Part shown: one piece after another, positions 10,980 to 24,847 of the stretch
How positions within the stretch are numbered: position 1 is the first letter of the stretch
Layout of the letters: each line of letters starts with the position of its first letter
Assembly (NCBI GenBank): GCA_949775045.1
Contig: OX459096.1
Span: forward strand, 39,900,158 to 39,964,157
From: Metridium senile
Taxonomy: Eukaryota; Cnidaria; Anthozoa; Actiniaria; Metridiidae
Reading direction: 5' to 3'
Length of the DNA: 64,000 nucleotides
Notes under the pieces: model-generated
Seen by the model: the letters and a program-made list of their open reading frames with translations, nothing else
The model's database searches: none
What the model was told of the DNA's origin: nothing
Program-made: the position numbers and the translations under genes

Positions 10980-11991
10980 AAGACCTTCGTGCGATTCGTG
11001 CTAAAGGTCACGTGATAATGATAAATTCGATGCACTTCACCATATGGTCTAGATAATTTATTGACACTAAGATATTTTAGACATGCGCACAAAGTATAAA
11101 ATCCACAGGACAACCTGTGTTAAAGTTTATGTGATAATGATGATATCAGTTGCAAATTACGATGTTCTACCCAATGTGGGAGGACCTTTGAGAATGCACA
11201 AAGACCGAGGTCTCTTGGACATGCGCACTTGTGTACAGCCCCAGTACAAACTGTGTTGTAAATCACGTGATAATGCTAACATTTTAAACTGACATAATGC
11301 TCCATGCTACGTGGCTGGAGATTTGACAATATTAAAACCAGCGTTTATTGGACATGCGCACTTGTGTACACCCCCAGTACAAACTGGTGTAAATCACGTG
11401 ATAATGCCAACATTTTAACCATAATGCTCCATGCTACATGGCTTGAGATTTGACAATATTGAAACCAAAGTTTATTGGACATGCGCACTTGTGTATAGCC
11501 CCAGTACAAACTGTGTTGTAAATCACGTGATAATGCTAACATTTTAAACATAATGCTCCACGCTACGTGGCTGGAGATTTGACAATATTGAAACCAAGTC
11601 TCTTGGACATGCGCACTTGTAAAGTTTATATAAAGAAATGATAAAGAATATGCTGCTTGCGCTGTGCCATGTGGGAGATCGCACGTCTCCAAAAATACCG
11701 TGTTGTTCAAATGATCGAATAAATGAATTAATACTGAGCATGCTTCGTCTGACTTATTTCCTGTGTGATATCATTTCTGAAACCGCGTTACTTTATGGGA
11801 GTGAAATATTCCCCATACGGCTTGTTTTCTACCGTGCTTGAACTTCCGCTATTCGAATGGTCTATCTGGAGGCAGCAGTGGTTCCCGGCGGGTAGAGATG
11901 ATGAACTGATAATATTGATAAACTGTGTTGTCTTTAACAACATCAACGCACGTTGATTATCTGTTGTTTTTGTTTCGCTTTGCAAAATAAA
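10980..11991 (+). other. Receptor 3' flank and likely 3' UTR, with candidate poly(A) signals
   Basis: From the TAA at 10977-10979 there is no further open frame that looks coding. AATAAA occurs at about 11715 and at 11986-11991. If the second is used, the 3' UTR is about 1 kb and contains the ~127-bp array at 11076-11630. Which signal is used cannot be told from sequence. Confidence 0.5.
11076..11630 (+). repeat. ~127-bp satellite-like tandem repeat, 4-5 copies
   Basis: TTGGACATGCGCACTTGTGT recurs at about 11215, 11348, 11475 and 11602, with a degenerate first copy at 11076. Spacing is 127-139 bp. Each unit carries CAGTACAAACTG, AATCACGTGATAATGC, GCTACGTGGCTGGAGATTTG and GACAATATT. The minus-strand frames across it are by-products of the repeat. 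Confidence 0.92.
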
Positions 11992-14842
11992 GTTTCTATT
12001 TGTCGATATAATAACGGCCTATACGATCACCAATTGCTAGCTATATCTAGCCCAAATTGAAAAACCACTTTGTTTTTCGATGCACTTAGTATTTATATTC
12101 CCTCTAACTGACGTAGGCGATTTTGAAAATGATCAGATTGCAACCGCTCATGAGATTAAAATTCGTTAATAAAGCGGAATACATGTTATCTGCTATATAT
12201 TAGACTGTGTCGGTGTTGCTAAGAAATCTATTTGAGTAAAACACACTATAATATTTGGATGTCTAAGGTACTGAAAAACTGAATAAATTCAGAAAAGGTT
12301 GTTAAATAACTGGAGGTACTTGTTATATTAATCTCCTCATCATAAACACCAATATTGCACTTCCAGCTTTGTTTTCATAACAATTTAAAACGAATTATCG
12401 GCTGGAAATGATTATATTATCGTCCTTGTGGGGCAGCGTTGATAATTCTTATCTTCGTTGTTTGAGCAAGATTTCCAATGACTGTTTTGGGTAAGATCAT
12501 TGTTGTGCGGAATCCCAATCGCGTTCTCTCAGGCTTTTCGATTCGTTTTCTAAAGATGATTTTCTTTTCCTTCCAGCCAGTTTATTGTATCAATTCCAAT
12601 CTGGCCCCCAAGCGATATTACATTGTTTACTTGCTAATTACAATGCTAATAACCTAGCAAGTGGTATATAGAACTGAACTATATTAGTTTGATCGCCGGG
12701 TAAACTAATTCAATACCAATAAAAATCACAGCCAACAAAGGAAGCAATTGTTGCCTTACCCCTCCCTCGTCAAAACTTGTTAATCTATTATCTGATAGAT
12801 GTTTAACTTGTTCTATATTGTCGGGTTGTTATCTTCAAGAAGAGATCAAAATCCATCGTAGAAATGTTCCGAATAGACGAAATCTTTGGCCAGCCTCACG
12901 GAAACCGGAAAGGTGAAAGAAAAACACAAAAACCCTTTCATTATTTTTGTTCCAAAAGGATAATACAATGCGAGTAAAAAACAGACTGACAAAGTATTTA
13001 ATGTGTGTAGAGGGCACCCCGCCTGATCAATTGTACATCATTCTCTTCCCTTCTTATATGAGTATAGTAATTGGACGTGCACTTATATTGCTATTGAATA
13101 GACCCCGAGGCAAACCAAATCAGGCCTATCTCTTCCTTGTTAACTTGCAGATGTTTTGTTGTCTTTAGAATACAAGCGGCTCAAAAACAGTTTACAGACA
13201 CAATCTCCACACTCCAATGATGCTTTCGATATTTTAATTTGACCAGATTAGCAAATAATTACAGGATATTAGGTTTTGACCTAAATAGGCGGTTATTCAC
13301 AAACCTTTGATTCACTCGCTACCTGTATCCTCTCTGTTATTTCCTTCTATTTTTGACTATGAAAAACTTCAAAAATATCATTTTGTTCGAATTTGAAATA
13401 GGATTAATGGAAAGGGATATGTTAAAGAATAGGGCGGCTTTGGAAAGCATAGCCCTTACAGAGTTTGATCGCTGGTGGTCCTCCCCTGTGGTCCAGCGGC
13501 CTTTTTCACTTAGTTAAAAAGCTTACAAGAAAATAATTATACTGTTCTAAAACTCTCTCAGATCAACAACAAAATCAGCACGACTGTATCATCATAAACT
13601 CTATAAAACTAAAATCTCCCTATAAATCAACACCAGAATTCTTGGAAATTATAAGACTCGACAGAACTTAGTTCGACATAATCAGAATGGGGAGAAACCA
13701 GTTAAGAGAAAATCAAAAAGTCCCTTAAATAAACCCACAAGGATGACGACAGACGACCCTTGTATGACAAAACCCTTTATTGTAATTGTTTTTATGGCCG
13801 TTTTTTATTAGTAGGACCTTCTTCTAGCCGGAGACACCGGGAAGAAATTATCAGTGAAATGATACTACGATCCGGGAATCTTTTGGCACCAAATTAAACT
13901 GTAAATAGTCCCTACTCTAACGCAAAAACGAGTTGAAGTTCAAGTGCGAGTTGACAGAGAAGGCAAGCTTTTTTAACTACACGAAGTGAAATTCGTTTTA
14001 TTTGAGTTTTTGAAATTAAACGCGAACTGTAATAGACCCTACTCTAACCCAAAACGAGTTGAAGTTCAAGTGCGAGTTGACAGAGCTGAGAAGGAAGCTT
14101 TTTTAACTACATGAAGTTAAATAAAGGAAAGCAGGGATTTTTTGGTATTTTGTTAACGAACAAGTACAAGTTAATGGCGTGCCCACTTTTGGCCAAAAAG
14201 TAGTGCGCAAATATAGTCGTAAACGTCGCGACGGAAATGCACATTATAGTTTATACCAAATTAGCAATCGCTAGTCAGAAAAACCATTTCAATAAATATG
14301 CCAAAATTGACATGTTTTTCCATTCCCATTTCTTGTAACAAACACACAAACTTGTTCAATAATTTTATTACTAGAAAATGTTCTAATATTCTAGCTGGAT
14401 AGTTAATATAATTCTAGAATGATGGTTGTTAAATATTGTTTTTATGTTACAATAAATTAAATATGTACACAATATAGAGAAGTTGGTTGATATAACAGAC
14501 GAAAAATACTTCGGTTTTGGAAAATGTTTCTTATCATTTTTCTCGAAAAAAATACTTATTTAGATAACAAGATGAAAAAAGTTCGTTTTCATTAAGTGTA
14601 ATTGCTATTTTGACGACCGTTTTGTAAAATACTTAGTATTGTTCTGAAGAAAAGAGGATGAAAGAGAGATTTACATCAGTGTTAAACTAACTGAGTTATA
14701 TAGATATATAGAGCTTATTTTGCATGTATTCCTGTATTTACATATTGCTTACGCTGAAATATTTTTTCTCTAGCTGTATATAATGCTTTTAAAAAAGTCC
14801 AAATTTCTATTAGATTCATACAAAAAGAAAACACTAAAACTA
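11992..14842. other. Gene-free interval between the receptor and Rough
   Basis: About 2.9 kb of AT-rich sequence in which I find no exon with credible splice sites. Two imperfect copies of a ~125-bp segment (CCCTACTCTAACNC...GAGTTGAAGTTCAAGTGCGAG) lie at 13905-14110. Part of the right end is probably Rough 3' UTR: TTTATT at about 14364 is a possible minus-strand poly(A) signal. Confidence 0.6.
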
Positions 14843-17833
14843 TTATGAGATTCTTTGGCTCATAGACGAAACTGGAGAGTGGATTGTTTGTGTAGTGTTC
14901 TTGAAGTAATGCGGTGAATAGTAATTAAGATATGTTCCTGGGTACGCCATGGTATTGGTATAACTAGCAAGACGAACTTGTTGCTCCATTTGTGCTTTCT
15001 CTAATCGTTTGTCCTTTGCGCGTCGGTTTTGAAACCAGATTTTCACTTGTGTTTCTGTAAGGTTTAAACACGCAGCGAGCTCAAATCTTCTTGAACGAGT
15101 AATGTATTCATTTTGATGAAACTCTAACTCAAGTTTCAAAGTTTGCTCGCTTGTAAATGTGGTTCTTTGTCTTCTTGGTTTGTTTTCTTTTCTCTTCCGT
15201 CTTTGTGGACCTAACAGAAGAAAAATTGATAATTAGCTCATTAAAAGAAAAACGAGCGAGAGAAGAAGAAGCGAGGTGCTTGGACATTTGGTGGTCGCTG
15301 TTCAAACTCTCACGGATACAATAACACAGGAAAATATACGGCAAATACTAAGCAAAAAAACACACACGCAACTAACTTTACGTTTTACCATTCCAACAAA
15401 ACCCTTAACAGAGCTTTTAAGTTTGTGTAATGGCGAGTGTGGTTCTCAACTTTCCTTTACAAGTTGTATATCATCATTAAATGCTAAACTTGTATCTCTT
15501 TTTGTTAAATGGTTTATTCAATTGGTATTTACCCAATGATTTTGAAGTATGAATGTCCTTATTGAACAATTCACAATCAACTAAAACGGAAACAGGATTT
15601 GAATTACACTGTTCTGGTTTTTCAGTACATAAATAAAACATAGCTACATAAAACTTTGCTAATTAGATACTGCTCAAGGCCAAAAACAAACGCATTGTTG
15701 TATCATTTTATACCAAATCAGTTTACTGAAAGAACTATAGTTTGTTCAATGTACTGCACATTTTCATGTTTTCTTTTCATTTCCTTGTAAGACTAAATCA
15801 TCCTTTGGTTTGATCGGAGAGGTCTTTTTCTAACATATAAAATATGTGTTTCATTAAGAGGATCCTATATAAGTGATATTTTTAGACAGTTCGTGAAAAT
15901 AATAACTCTATAATACACCACGTGAATTGTTCACACCTCACTCACTAGTAAGTAAATTTAAGTCACGTTTCCTTGAATGAAAGGACAATGAATCGAAGTG
16001 TGACGACTACATTTAGTATTTTTAAACGTCAAAATGTTTATGTTTTTTCTATTTTTAGGATTGTTCTAACACCATTACAATCGGTTGGTTTATCTAAGAA
16101 GACAGGATAATGATAAGAATTCATTTTAAGATAATTTCATCACAATTAGCTCAATATGCTTAAGTTAAATTGAAGATGAAAGGCAGATAAAACCCGTTGT
16201 GAAACCCTCCCTCGAATTGTTATCTATGAGATTTTGATCTGATCTTACTCTGGCTACACAACATGAATATGAAAGCAAATTTAAGTCTAGATATTTAACG
16301 AGTTAGAACACTATCAGTATTTCAAATTGTTGAAACTATTAGTAAAGTTTAACATATCACAAACAAACAAATACACAAAGCAAACAAATCAATAATTGCC
16401 ACGGACAATTTGCAATCGATATATCCACAAGAACGCTTTAGTAATTGACTGGTGTTATTATTGACCGCCCTTTAGAAACTGTTAAACAAATTGCTACATG
16501 CACGTCAAACCATGTATCAACTATGGTCAAACTCAACTTTTAGTAATAAAAAGGCTTATTTTTTTGTAAAAGAATGAAATGAAAAATAAACTTAAAATGA
16601 AAATCATGAATGGCTAACTACATCATAGTTATCAGTTTATGGCTACATCTTTCGCAATTTCAAAATGTATACTTTAGAAGAGTCATTATTTGTTAGCCTT
16701 CAACTGGAAAAGGAAAAACTCTACCGAATTAAATACAAGAAGCATTCACTTTCTCGATTGCAACGTTTGGATTGCCAAATGAAGTAAAACTGATCCTATG
16801 GTTGAAATGATCAATGTTGCAAGGGACCATAACATCACTGATTTTCGTTAGTATTTGATCGGATTTTTAAGCTCTATTTTAGTGTAATTAAACCAGATCG
16901 TTATATAAGAACACACGAAGAGAGGCAAATCAAAATGCCCCGCAATGTGTTTGTAAACGTCTACTTGAAAAACAGCATCCTATAGGGAAAAAGTCAAGCG
17001 GAGCCGACAACAGCCGAGTTTCACTTAACTAAAACTAGAAGTCATTTTGGTAGGTTTTCCCCCTTTAAATGCTAGCTTGACATGAAAAAGTAAACGTGCT
17101 AATCATAGGTCATAAAAAGAGAATACTACAGCCATAATAGACCTAAATACAGCTAACGAGCTCTCGAATTTGATTGTGTAAAATCGCACTAAGTTATTCC
17201 ATATCCGCAAATTCATTCCCGCCGATGAAAAAATTTCATGTTTTCGGTTGGGTTCGAAGAAAATCCAATTATAGAAAGTTTTTTTTCTCTAATTTGAAGA
17301 TAATTAGCAGCGAGTTTCCAAAATGAGGCTATAACTATTAAGATAACTAAATTTGGTTATAATACAGCGATACTAGAATTAGTAAGCGGACGAGAGATGA
17401 GGCTATTAGAGTAACCGCGGTTATCTAAAGGAAGCTACTTTCTTGTTTCTTTTCAGGAACGAGTTCGAAGTTAATGAACGAACTGTTTAAGTATGATATG
17501 AATAAATTGTTAATGAAACTTACTTTTTGGTAGATAGACCGGGGTTGGGACGCTTACACCAGCCATTGATTGTAGAGACATGAATCGTGGTGGATTCGAT
17601 ACTTGACTTATAGCTGTAAAGCCAGGTAGAGGTTGCTGACATGGCTGACAATTACACACTGATGTTGGAAACTCCCTCTTTGGAAGCTGCGTTGAAAAGG
17701 CTGATTTTCTGTTGTCGTTGTGTGAGTCTGACTCGCCCTTTTCGATATCTGAAGAAATGTCGAGAGATTTCTTAGAAATGAGCGAATCCACCATAAAGGA
17801 TGGGCTTTGCATGTTGGCTGGTTTCTTTACCAT
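14843..17833 (-). CDS. ro: Rough-type ANTP-class homeobox transcription factor
   Basis: Minus strand, two exons: 17833-17524 and 15210-14843 (TAA), joined in phase (A|GT gives Ser104). They encode 225 aa across a 2.3-kb intron. The homeodomain is residues 115-174: RTTF at 5-8, [20 protein letters not shown], then [19 protein letters not shown] with Gln50 and Asn51. The stretch [21 protein letters not shown] and the [10 protein letters not shown] extension are the marks of the Rough family, which has no clear vertebrate member. Residues 13-19 (FMVDSLI) fit an eh1-like Groucho-binding motif. I start at ATG 17833 because a TATA-like ATATAAA lies about 70 bp upstream and the frame meets a stop shortly upstream without another ATG. 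A CAG acceptor-like site at 17879 leaves room for an upstream exon. The protein would act in the nucleus, probably as a repressor. Confidence 0.92.
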
Positions 17834-17899
17834 TGGGGTGAATCGGTTCACTTGGGTGGTGTCAACTTCAAGACTGATCTGAAAAAACGGTCGAAGGGC

Positions 17900-17910
17900 T
17901 GTTTATATGC
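17900..17910 (-). promoter_or_regulatory. TATA-like element upstream of Rough
   Basis: Read on the minus strand, GCATATAAACAG lies about 70 bp upstream of the chosen ATG (17833). The Not gene has a similar arrangement (53311-53320). This is a pattern match only. Confidence 0.4.
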
Positions 17911-20900
17911 CGGACAAGTGGCGTTTATCTGTGATGTAGGTTCATTATCTGACAATAGCTGTCATTTGTTAGCCTGAGCTATGTATCTTAAGACCAAAGT
18001 GTTATTAGCAGGGCTTTTCCGGCCCCTAGTGATTGGTCGGTTACCATTAGAAATGAGCCAACTGGGCCTGACAAAGCAAATTGGGTCCATCTCTTGTCCG
18101 CGGTGCCGTATTAAAATATTATCACTTGGTAGCGATTCGTGCTACCTTAAACGTGATATGTGAGCTATCTTTTATTAGGTTATGGAAGAGTTAAGAGTTT
18201 TGGCAAGTCCCCGGCAAGAAAGATGACTCCCAAACCCTAGGGAGCGCACCGCGGCAATATTGTGTTTTTGTTTCGATCTCTTCTAATGCTAATTCGAGTT
18301 TTTTTGTATAAGCATATCAGAAAATATCTCTTTTTAAAGCCAACAGTGTGAAATAAAAACAGATACATTAAAGATATTGTTGATTTAACGTTTTGCTCAT
18401 GTTTAGCATGATCTCTGGTCTGTGATTGGTTGATCGTCCAGCTGTTTCTGTGTATTGATTGGCCCATTTTGACCAGATGGTGCAGATGTTCGTGAAATCA
18501 ATGGAGCATTTAAGTCCTTTAGGTTATTTCGGACGGTAAATTGCGTTAATTTACCCTTGAAACTATTATTATACCATCAACTCTATAATAATTGGCCTGA
18601 ACTATTCATTAGATTCCATGCAATGACCGATCACTAAGAAATCATTGCCCTTACGATCACTACTGAGCCAAATCAAATTATCAACAATGTTGGCTATTAA
18701 CAAACCGACTTTAACTTGACATGCTATCATAAACCAGTCTAGCTATGACATATAGATCTATACAAACCACATTAAACAATTGATGGTGTATCAAAAACGT
18801 AATCATTCGAGTAATACTCAATCCATTGTCATTCTTGACCACTCGTGTCTCAAGTCATTTTCAAGGATAATTCCTTTGGGGGTTAAAATGATTCTTTCTG
18901 CTATTGGTATTGGCTGAATTGCTAGAAGCCATCAACATGTAATGAGTTTTAAAATATAAGACCAAAACGGAAATGTCGTCTTTCTGACCAATTTAGCGGA
19001 GCTTTTGATAGTTATTCAACGTTTACGAAATAGCAATAACAATTAGTGTGGATTGCTGAGTGGTTTTGACAGCTCTGAGGGAACATTTTTGCATTCACTT
19101 TTGTCCACTTCGTTTCCTCGATAAAAGCCAAAGGAAATCAAGAAAAGAAAGCATTTCACAAAAAGTAGATTCAAGAAATATTAATTAATAAAGACAAACC
19201 AAAACAAAACGATGCTGATACCCATATCAAAGTAGTTAGTTTATAATGAACAGTTTGTTTGTACTTTCAAGTCTAGAAAAGTGAAATTAAATCTTTGTAC
19301 ACGAGAAGCGACGGTCCTTGTCGATTTAGACTACAGTTCGTGTTATTAACTTCGCGTCTATATGTTATTGAGAATGACAATCAGACAATTCGTTTGTTTG
19401 TGCAACCACTGAAACATCGATCTTTTGTTTACATTATAATTGTTTATTGCAAATCAGAAAAGATGGATATACAGACATATGTATTCTGGATATTAGAAAG
19501 ATCGCAGTTTTTAACGCTAACTATATAACCACCATGACTAGTTTTCGATTGACAACAATAGCTAATACAAGTAAGCCTCTCAGAAACACACTTTGGAGAG
19601 AGAAAGGCCGAAATGTAAAATGGCGGTATACAATGAACAAGATAAATTAAGTAAGTGATGTAAAGATTTAACCAGTTAATATATGATACAATGGCGTCAC
19701 CTGAAAGGTGTAATTCAATAGAATTATCGTTTATTGTCAAATAATATCAATAAGTATATGTAAACAATATATAGTTCACGGTATGCATCCACTCTCGCCT
19801 TTTTGTTCGCAACGTTTTTCGCACTTTAATACCAACCAAGGAGTGTGTTAGTTTACTCCAATCGATAACTCAAAGTGTGAAATGATAACGACTACCCTCA
19901 CTATAATTGATCAAAAAATCCCCAAAGATCTTGAATTGATACATTAAATCGACCGGAACACAAACTTACCAAAATATATATATAAAACCATACAATAAAC
20001 CATCATTTCAACATTAAGACATTATATACTAGAGCTGGCAAAACAGTTATTGTTGAAGCTAGTATGTTAACAGTATAAAACTCAATTAAAATAACCTTTT
20101 AAGTATATCCAAATTTGCCTATTTAAATCAATTAGTCTGATCTAACACGATGCAATATTTCGGTAACTGCCCTATCTCAGTGAATCCGGCGTTTCCTCAA
20201 CATATCACAATCTTAAAAAAGGCCGGTACTTTTATCTTGAGATTTTGTTTTCAATTGTGTGAAGTCAACGATTTTTTAAGTAATTTCTTGTATTAAGAAA
20301 GGAATTAAGCGAAACTTTCAAAGACTTGTATCTTTATAAAGACTTCGTTACAATAGTTTGATTGAATGAATCAGGGATGTAGACTAATAAATCAATAACT
20401 AAATTACTTGCCATTTACTTGCAAAACAAGTATTAAACAATTCTACAACTAATTGCAAACGTGAAGATACTTCGTTTCTAATTAGTGTTAACAGAAAATA
20501 TGGCGAGAAAACGAAGTTTCTAGAGCGAAATAACATTTTCACCACCCATCAAACAAAGACGGAAAGTACATACAGAAGATCAAAAAGGGTTTTTGGGGCA
20601 ATAAAGATTATTCCTTCGAAGCTAGCTGGTAACTAAAAAAGGTTAAAAAAAAAGATTTGCAGACGATCGAAAACCTTGGAAATAGGCCGAGGTTGTTTAG
20701 AACTAAACAAAAGTTTACAAATCAATTTGCAGAAGATCAAACAGGAACAACTATCGATTTAATACTTTAGAAAAAGGAAAAGAAGATCAAACCGAAGATC
20801 AAGAAATCATGGAAAACTGCCTATTAAATAACTAAGGAACATTAAAGAAAAATTAAAAAACTAAGCAAATCAGAATAAAAATGAACATTGAATTATTTTG

Positions 20901-23900
20901 TAAAAAAAAAAACCGTATTGACTCATGATAATTTGAGCTTTTCGTGTTGTGAAGTTATTCCCTTCGACAAAGTGACTTGTTTGGAAATCCCTTCAAAGTC
21001 ACACTTACTAAACAGGTAATGTTGTTTTACATGTTCTTCTTATTCAGATAAGAAACTCATGACGTGCACCATTTGATGAGTACGGTAAGTACAAATACGA
21101 TCAAAATAAGTTCTTTTTCGCTCGCTCATAAATCAGTTCAGTTTATGTCGTAGACATTTTATTGGTTTAGTAACGGTCAATTATAATGAGAGAAAATATC
21201 AAATCTGCTAGACTTAATTAGGAATTGAACACTGATATAAAGGTTTTCTTAAGAGTTGTAGTTGGTGTAATTGTTCTTGGATTCGCACGCTATCGTAAAA
21301 ATTAAACAATTATTAGAGTTTGCTGCGCGCTTCAAAACGATAAATGATCGCAGGTTATATATCCAAAGTTGATTTGAAAGTTGCTTTATTGTCATAATTT
21401 GTAAAAAAAAATACATATTTATTTAACCTTTTTTGAGATTTATATCTCTAGACTCTAGTTTCGGGCCTTACTGCCAATCATCAGGTTTATACTAAAACAT
21501 TCAAAAGCTCTCTTTTAAATAACGATTTAGTGGTTTTTAAGAATAAATAATCTTTGCAGAACTAATGAAATTATAAACGATGTTTTTAATGATCCTCAAT
21601 ATAAGTCTGATTATAAAGTGTCAACAATGTGATGATAGCTTTTTGCAATTTAAAAAATACATTTTGAGGAGATTTAGGAGGAAATGATATTACAAAATTG
21701 TATCTAAATACTCCAATCAAGAAAATTATTGTATTTCTTTAAATTATACGAGAATAATTGAGAAATCAAAGTTTGTAGATTGATGTGTCAGAATTTGACA
21801 TCATCATCATCATTTACAAATCATGTTTTTCTCAATTAAAAAGGTTTTGCCGTTCAATATTTGTATCGCCGCTGCTCTTCTACCGATAATTTTACTTTTG
21901 TTTTCCATTTCTATTTAATCGAAACAAAATTAAGCGAGAATTACAATCACAATCAATTTGCTCTTGTTTATCCGGTTTATTTATTTGAATTCAGAATTGT
22001 GAAAAAGAAACCAGTTGAAAAGATTTTCAAATGCGCTTTTTATTTCATAAGTGGAGTCGATAATCTTAATTCTGTTTGATGGTTGAGAAATCAACGTACT
22101 TTAGGTGGATTAAAAACATCCTGAGTTTTAAGAGCGTATTTCTCTCCATGCACTTTGGTAACAGTTTTAACTGAATCTAATGTAGGTTGAATGAAAATAA
22201 ACAAAACTAAAAACAACAATGGGTCAATTTCCACGGATCGGTGGAGACGGCTTTTAAACGTTTTAGCTTTTTTATCAAGTAGGAAACCAACTGAAAGGAA
22301 ATATTAAAAGAACAGTGAAATGTTGGGCGCCCTGCTGGGTCGAAGCTACTTTACGCAAAAAGGAAAAACGTTATTGCAAGGATTAGTAATCTACAAAGCC
22401 ATCGATTCATTTAGACGAGTTAAACAAATCGAAAAGTGTTTTTAGTAAGCGTACATGACGAAACACTGCTATCAACAACAATAGACAAGATACGACGACA
22501 GCTAAATGATTCATTAAAAAAGTTCACCTGCTTTTAAACCCATTAAAAATAGATTTCCTTCCTTTAAAACAATATACAATCAGTCATTTAATGTAGTTGG
22601 CTCATTGCGGCTGGCCATCTTTTAAGAGACGTGCCTGTTCAGCCGCTACAAATAAAATCTTTTTACTTCGCAGCTTTGACGTTTCGTTGCTTTAAATTAC
22701 TGATTAAGAGAATATTTCGATATGCGCTTCAATGATACGCTGTAATCACATTGTTTAATAATAGGGTGTTTTAGCGTCAACTATTAGCTAATTTTGAATT
22801 TTTATATATTAGAACTTTTAAAACGGGTACAAAAAGTAAAAATGTTTTTATAAACAACATAGTTTTATCCACGAGTATTAAAAACTAAGAGAATTAAACG
22901 AGGGAAAAAAATGCACAATTGATTTACAATTACCGAGTGATTGCCTTCCAATAAACGTCTTGCTTGTTATATTTATAAAATGATGATAGAAGGAATTGTG
23001 GCCGTAGGCCTTTCCGACACCTTAACATATCCTGCCAATTTGGCAGCTTAGTAATGGGCTACTTTTGATGGGTTTATACTTTACAAATGACATAAAAAAA
23101 AAACATCAAAATTTTCTCCTCTCCAAAACATGAATAACAAGACTACATTGTCAACTGTAAAGGGCTTTAAACCTTTTTCTGAATTGGACAGTTTTGATTT
23201 AATAATCTTTTCTTTGTAGTTTGCTCATATACTATGACGTGCTCGATATTAAACATCGGAAATGGCGCGAGATTTAGAGTTTTCTGTTCGTGGCTCAACA
23301 CCTATTAAAGTCTAAAGTATTTTTGGTTACCGATAATTATAATTCCTAAATGAGCTTTTTTCATAAGTACTTTGGCGTTTAATGATGTTGAATGATGCGG
23401 GTTAACAGCAATAAAACGTTGATTTATTGGGAATAACGGTAGTGTAAATCCTTAATTCAATGTTGGTTTTGGATCTAGCTAACTCCGTGCAAGCCTTCAT
23501 AAATCGGATCTATGAGAACATGCAAATGTTACACGTATGTTGAACTCAAAACTTCTTTAATTTAGGAGATTCTACACGTACACTGACTGGAAATTATCAA
23601 TTTCGAAATCAGCTTTTCCTTTGGCACCTAAGTAACACTGAAGATCTGTATATATAATTGTCCCGATTGAAGGGTTTTTTTATCAATTAAAACAGTATAC
23701 CTATTGATAAATTGAACAACAGACAAAAAAAATGGCGGAATAAATAAATAAGATTGCTATCTTTCTAGTTACTTTCTTCGTCTTGTTCTATTTTTCTATC
23801 CACAGTTTTCGGCTGTGACGTATGTTGACTATAATTTCATCTTTGTTTTTACTCTAAAGGTGTCTCCTTTCTAACTTTTATGTTTGATCAATTTTTTCCT

Positions 23901-24130
23901 CCTCCATTTCTGTGCGTGTAATATTACACATTTTAAATGGACATTTTTTAATAAAACGTTTTTAAAATGTTTAGTCTAGAATCGAGCGGAATATAGAGTT
24001 GGAATAGACTTGAAGGAGCCACAAATATGTAAACACTAGTTTTTACTAGTTATCATCAAACATACTAATAGAATCGTGAACATATGCATTAGTATGGGGT
24101 CATTAAACAGTATTTCTGTATTAAGTGCCC
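17911..24130. other. Gene-free AT-rich interval upstream of Rough
   Basis: About 6.2 kb without a supportable exon, RNA gene or clear repeat. Base composition is strongly AT-rich, with many TAAT-type cores and short A or T runs. It is the natural place for Rough regulatory DNA, but nothing in the sequence alone shows that. Confidence 0.55.
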
Positions 24131-24134
24131 GGGA

Positions 24135-24515
24135 AATGGGGGGGAGGAGTCAGACTCCCTTTGTCCAAGTGGTAGGGGTGATCGGTGGTCAATTTCGTAA
24201 CACCTAAAAGGTACGCATAAATTAATCAGAGAACTGTCAAAGCCACCTTGTTGAATTCAACCCCTGACTTGAGGTACGTACGACTGTGCCATGTTCTTGG
24301 CAGCTAAGCTTATTTTTAGTGACAAAGCCAAGCGAAAATGACCCTTTTATATACAGGTACGGAGCCATGTTACTTAATTGACTTATGAGCAAGAACACTC
24401 AAAGGACCGTAAAAGAAGCGCCGATCACCCCTACCACTTGGACAAAAGGAGTACCCCCCCCCTTCTACTTGGACAAAAGGAGGACCCCCCCAACCCCCCC
24501 CCCCCCCCCCCCATG
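24135..24515. mobile_element. Foldback MITE with poly-C at one end
   Basis: Left arm TTTGTCCAAGTGGTAGGGGT continues into GATCGG. The inverted right arm is CCGATCACCCCTACCACTTG, followed by GACAAAAGGAGTAC, and a second partial copy (CTACTTGGACAAAAGGAGGA) runs into (C)n at 24488-24512. About 350 bp. Confidence 0.82.
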
Positions 24516-24847
24516 ATTAACCCGCGTTAACCGTTCAAAGGAAAACGCCCACAACTTAAGAAATTTAACCATATGAGAAACGGATATATTATTAAGCTCT
24601 GACGTCAGTACCTCTGTTCCAGATCAGCAGATTGAACGTTTTAAAACATTTTCAACTAAGCAACACAATGCAGTACGTGGTTTTTGAATTTTCTAGAAGC
24701 CTTTTTGATAATATCCTTTTGAATTGAGGTAAAAAAAATATCGATGATATTGAGATATGAAAAAAAAGATAAAAGGATATTTACAACGCTTTCCTTATAA
24801 TAATTTTATATAAATATCAATATTACGTAACATTATCATTACTAAAA

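Noticed and set aside
12947..13168. 73-aa open frame with a hydrophobic stretch
   Set aside because: No splice context, promoter or recognisable motif, and composition like the surrounding noncoding DNA.
18041..18050. Minimal Rough first exon ending ATG|GTAACC on the minus strand
   Set aside because: It would fit phase with the acceptor at 17879, but nothing else supports it; a TATA-like site near 17905 favours starting at 17833.
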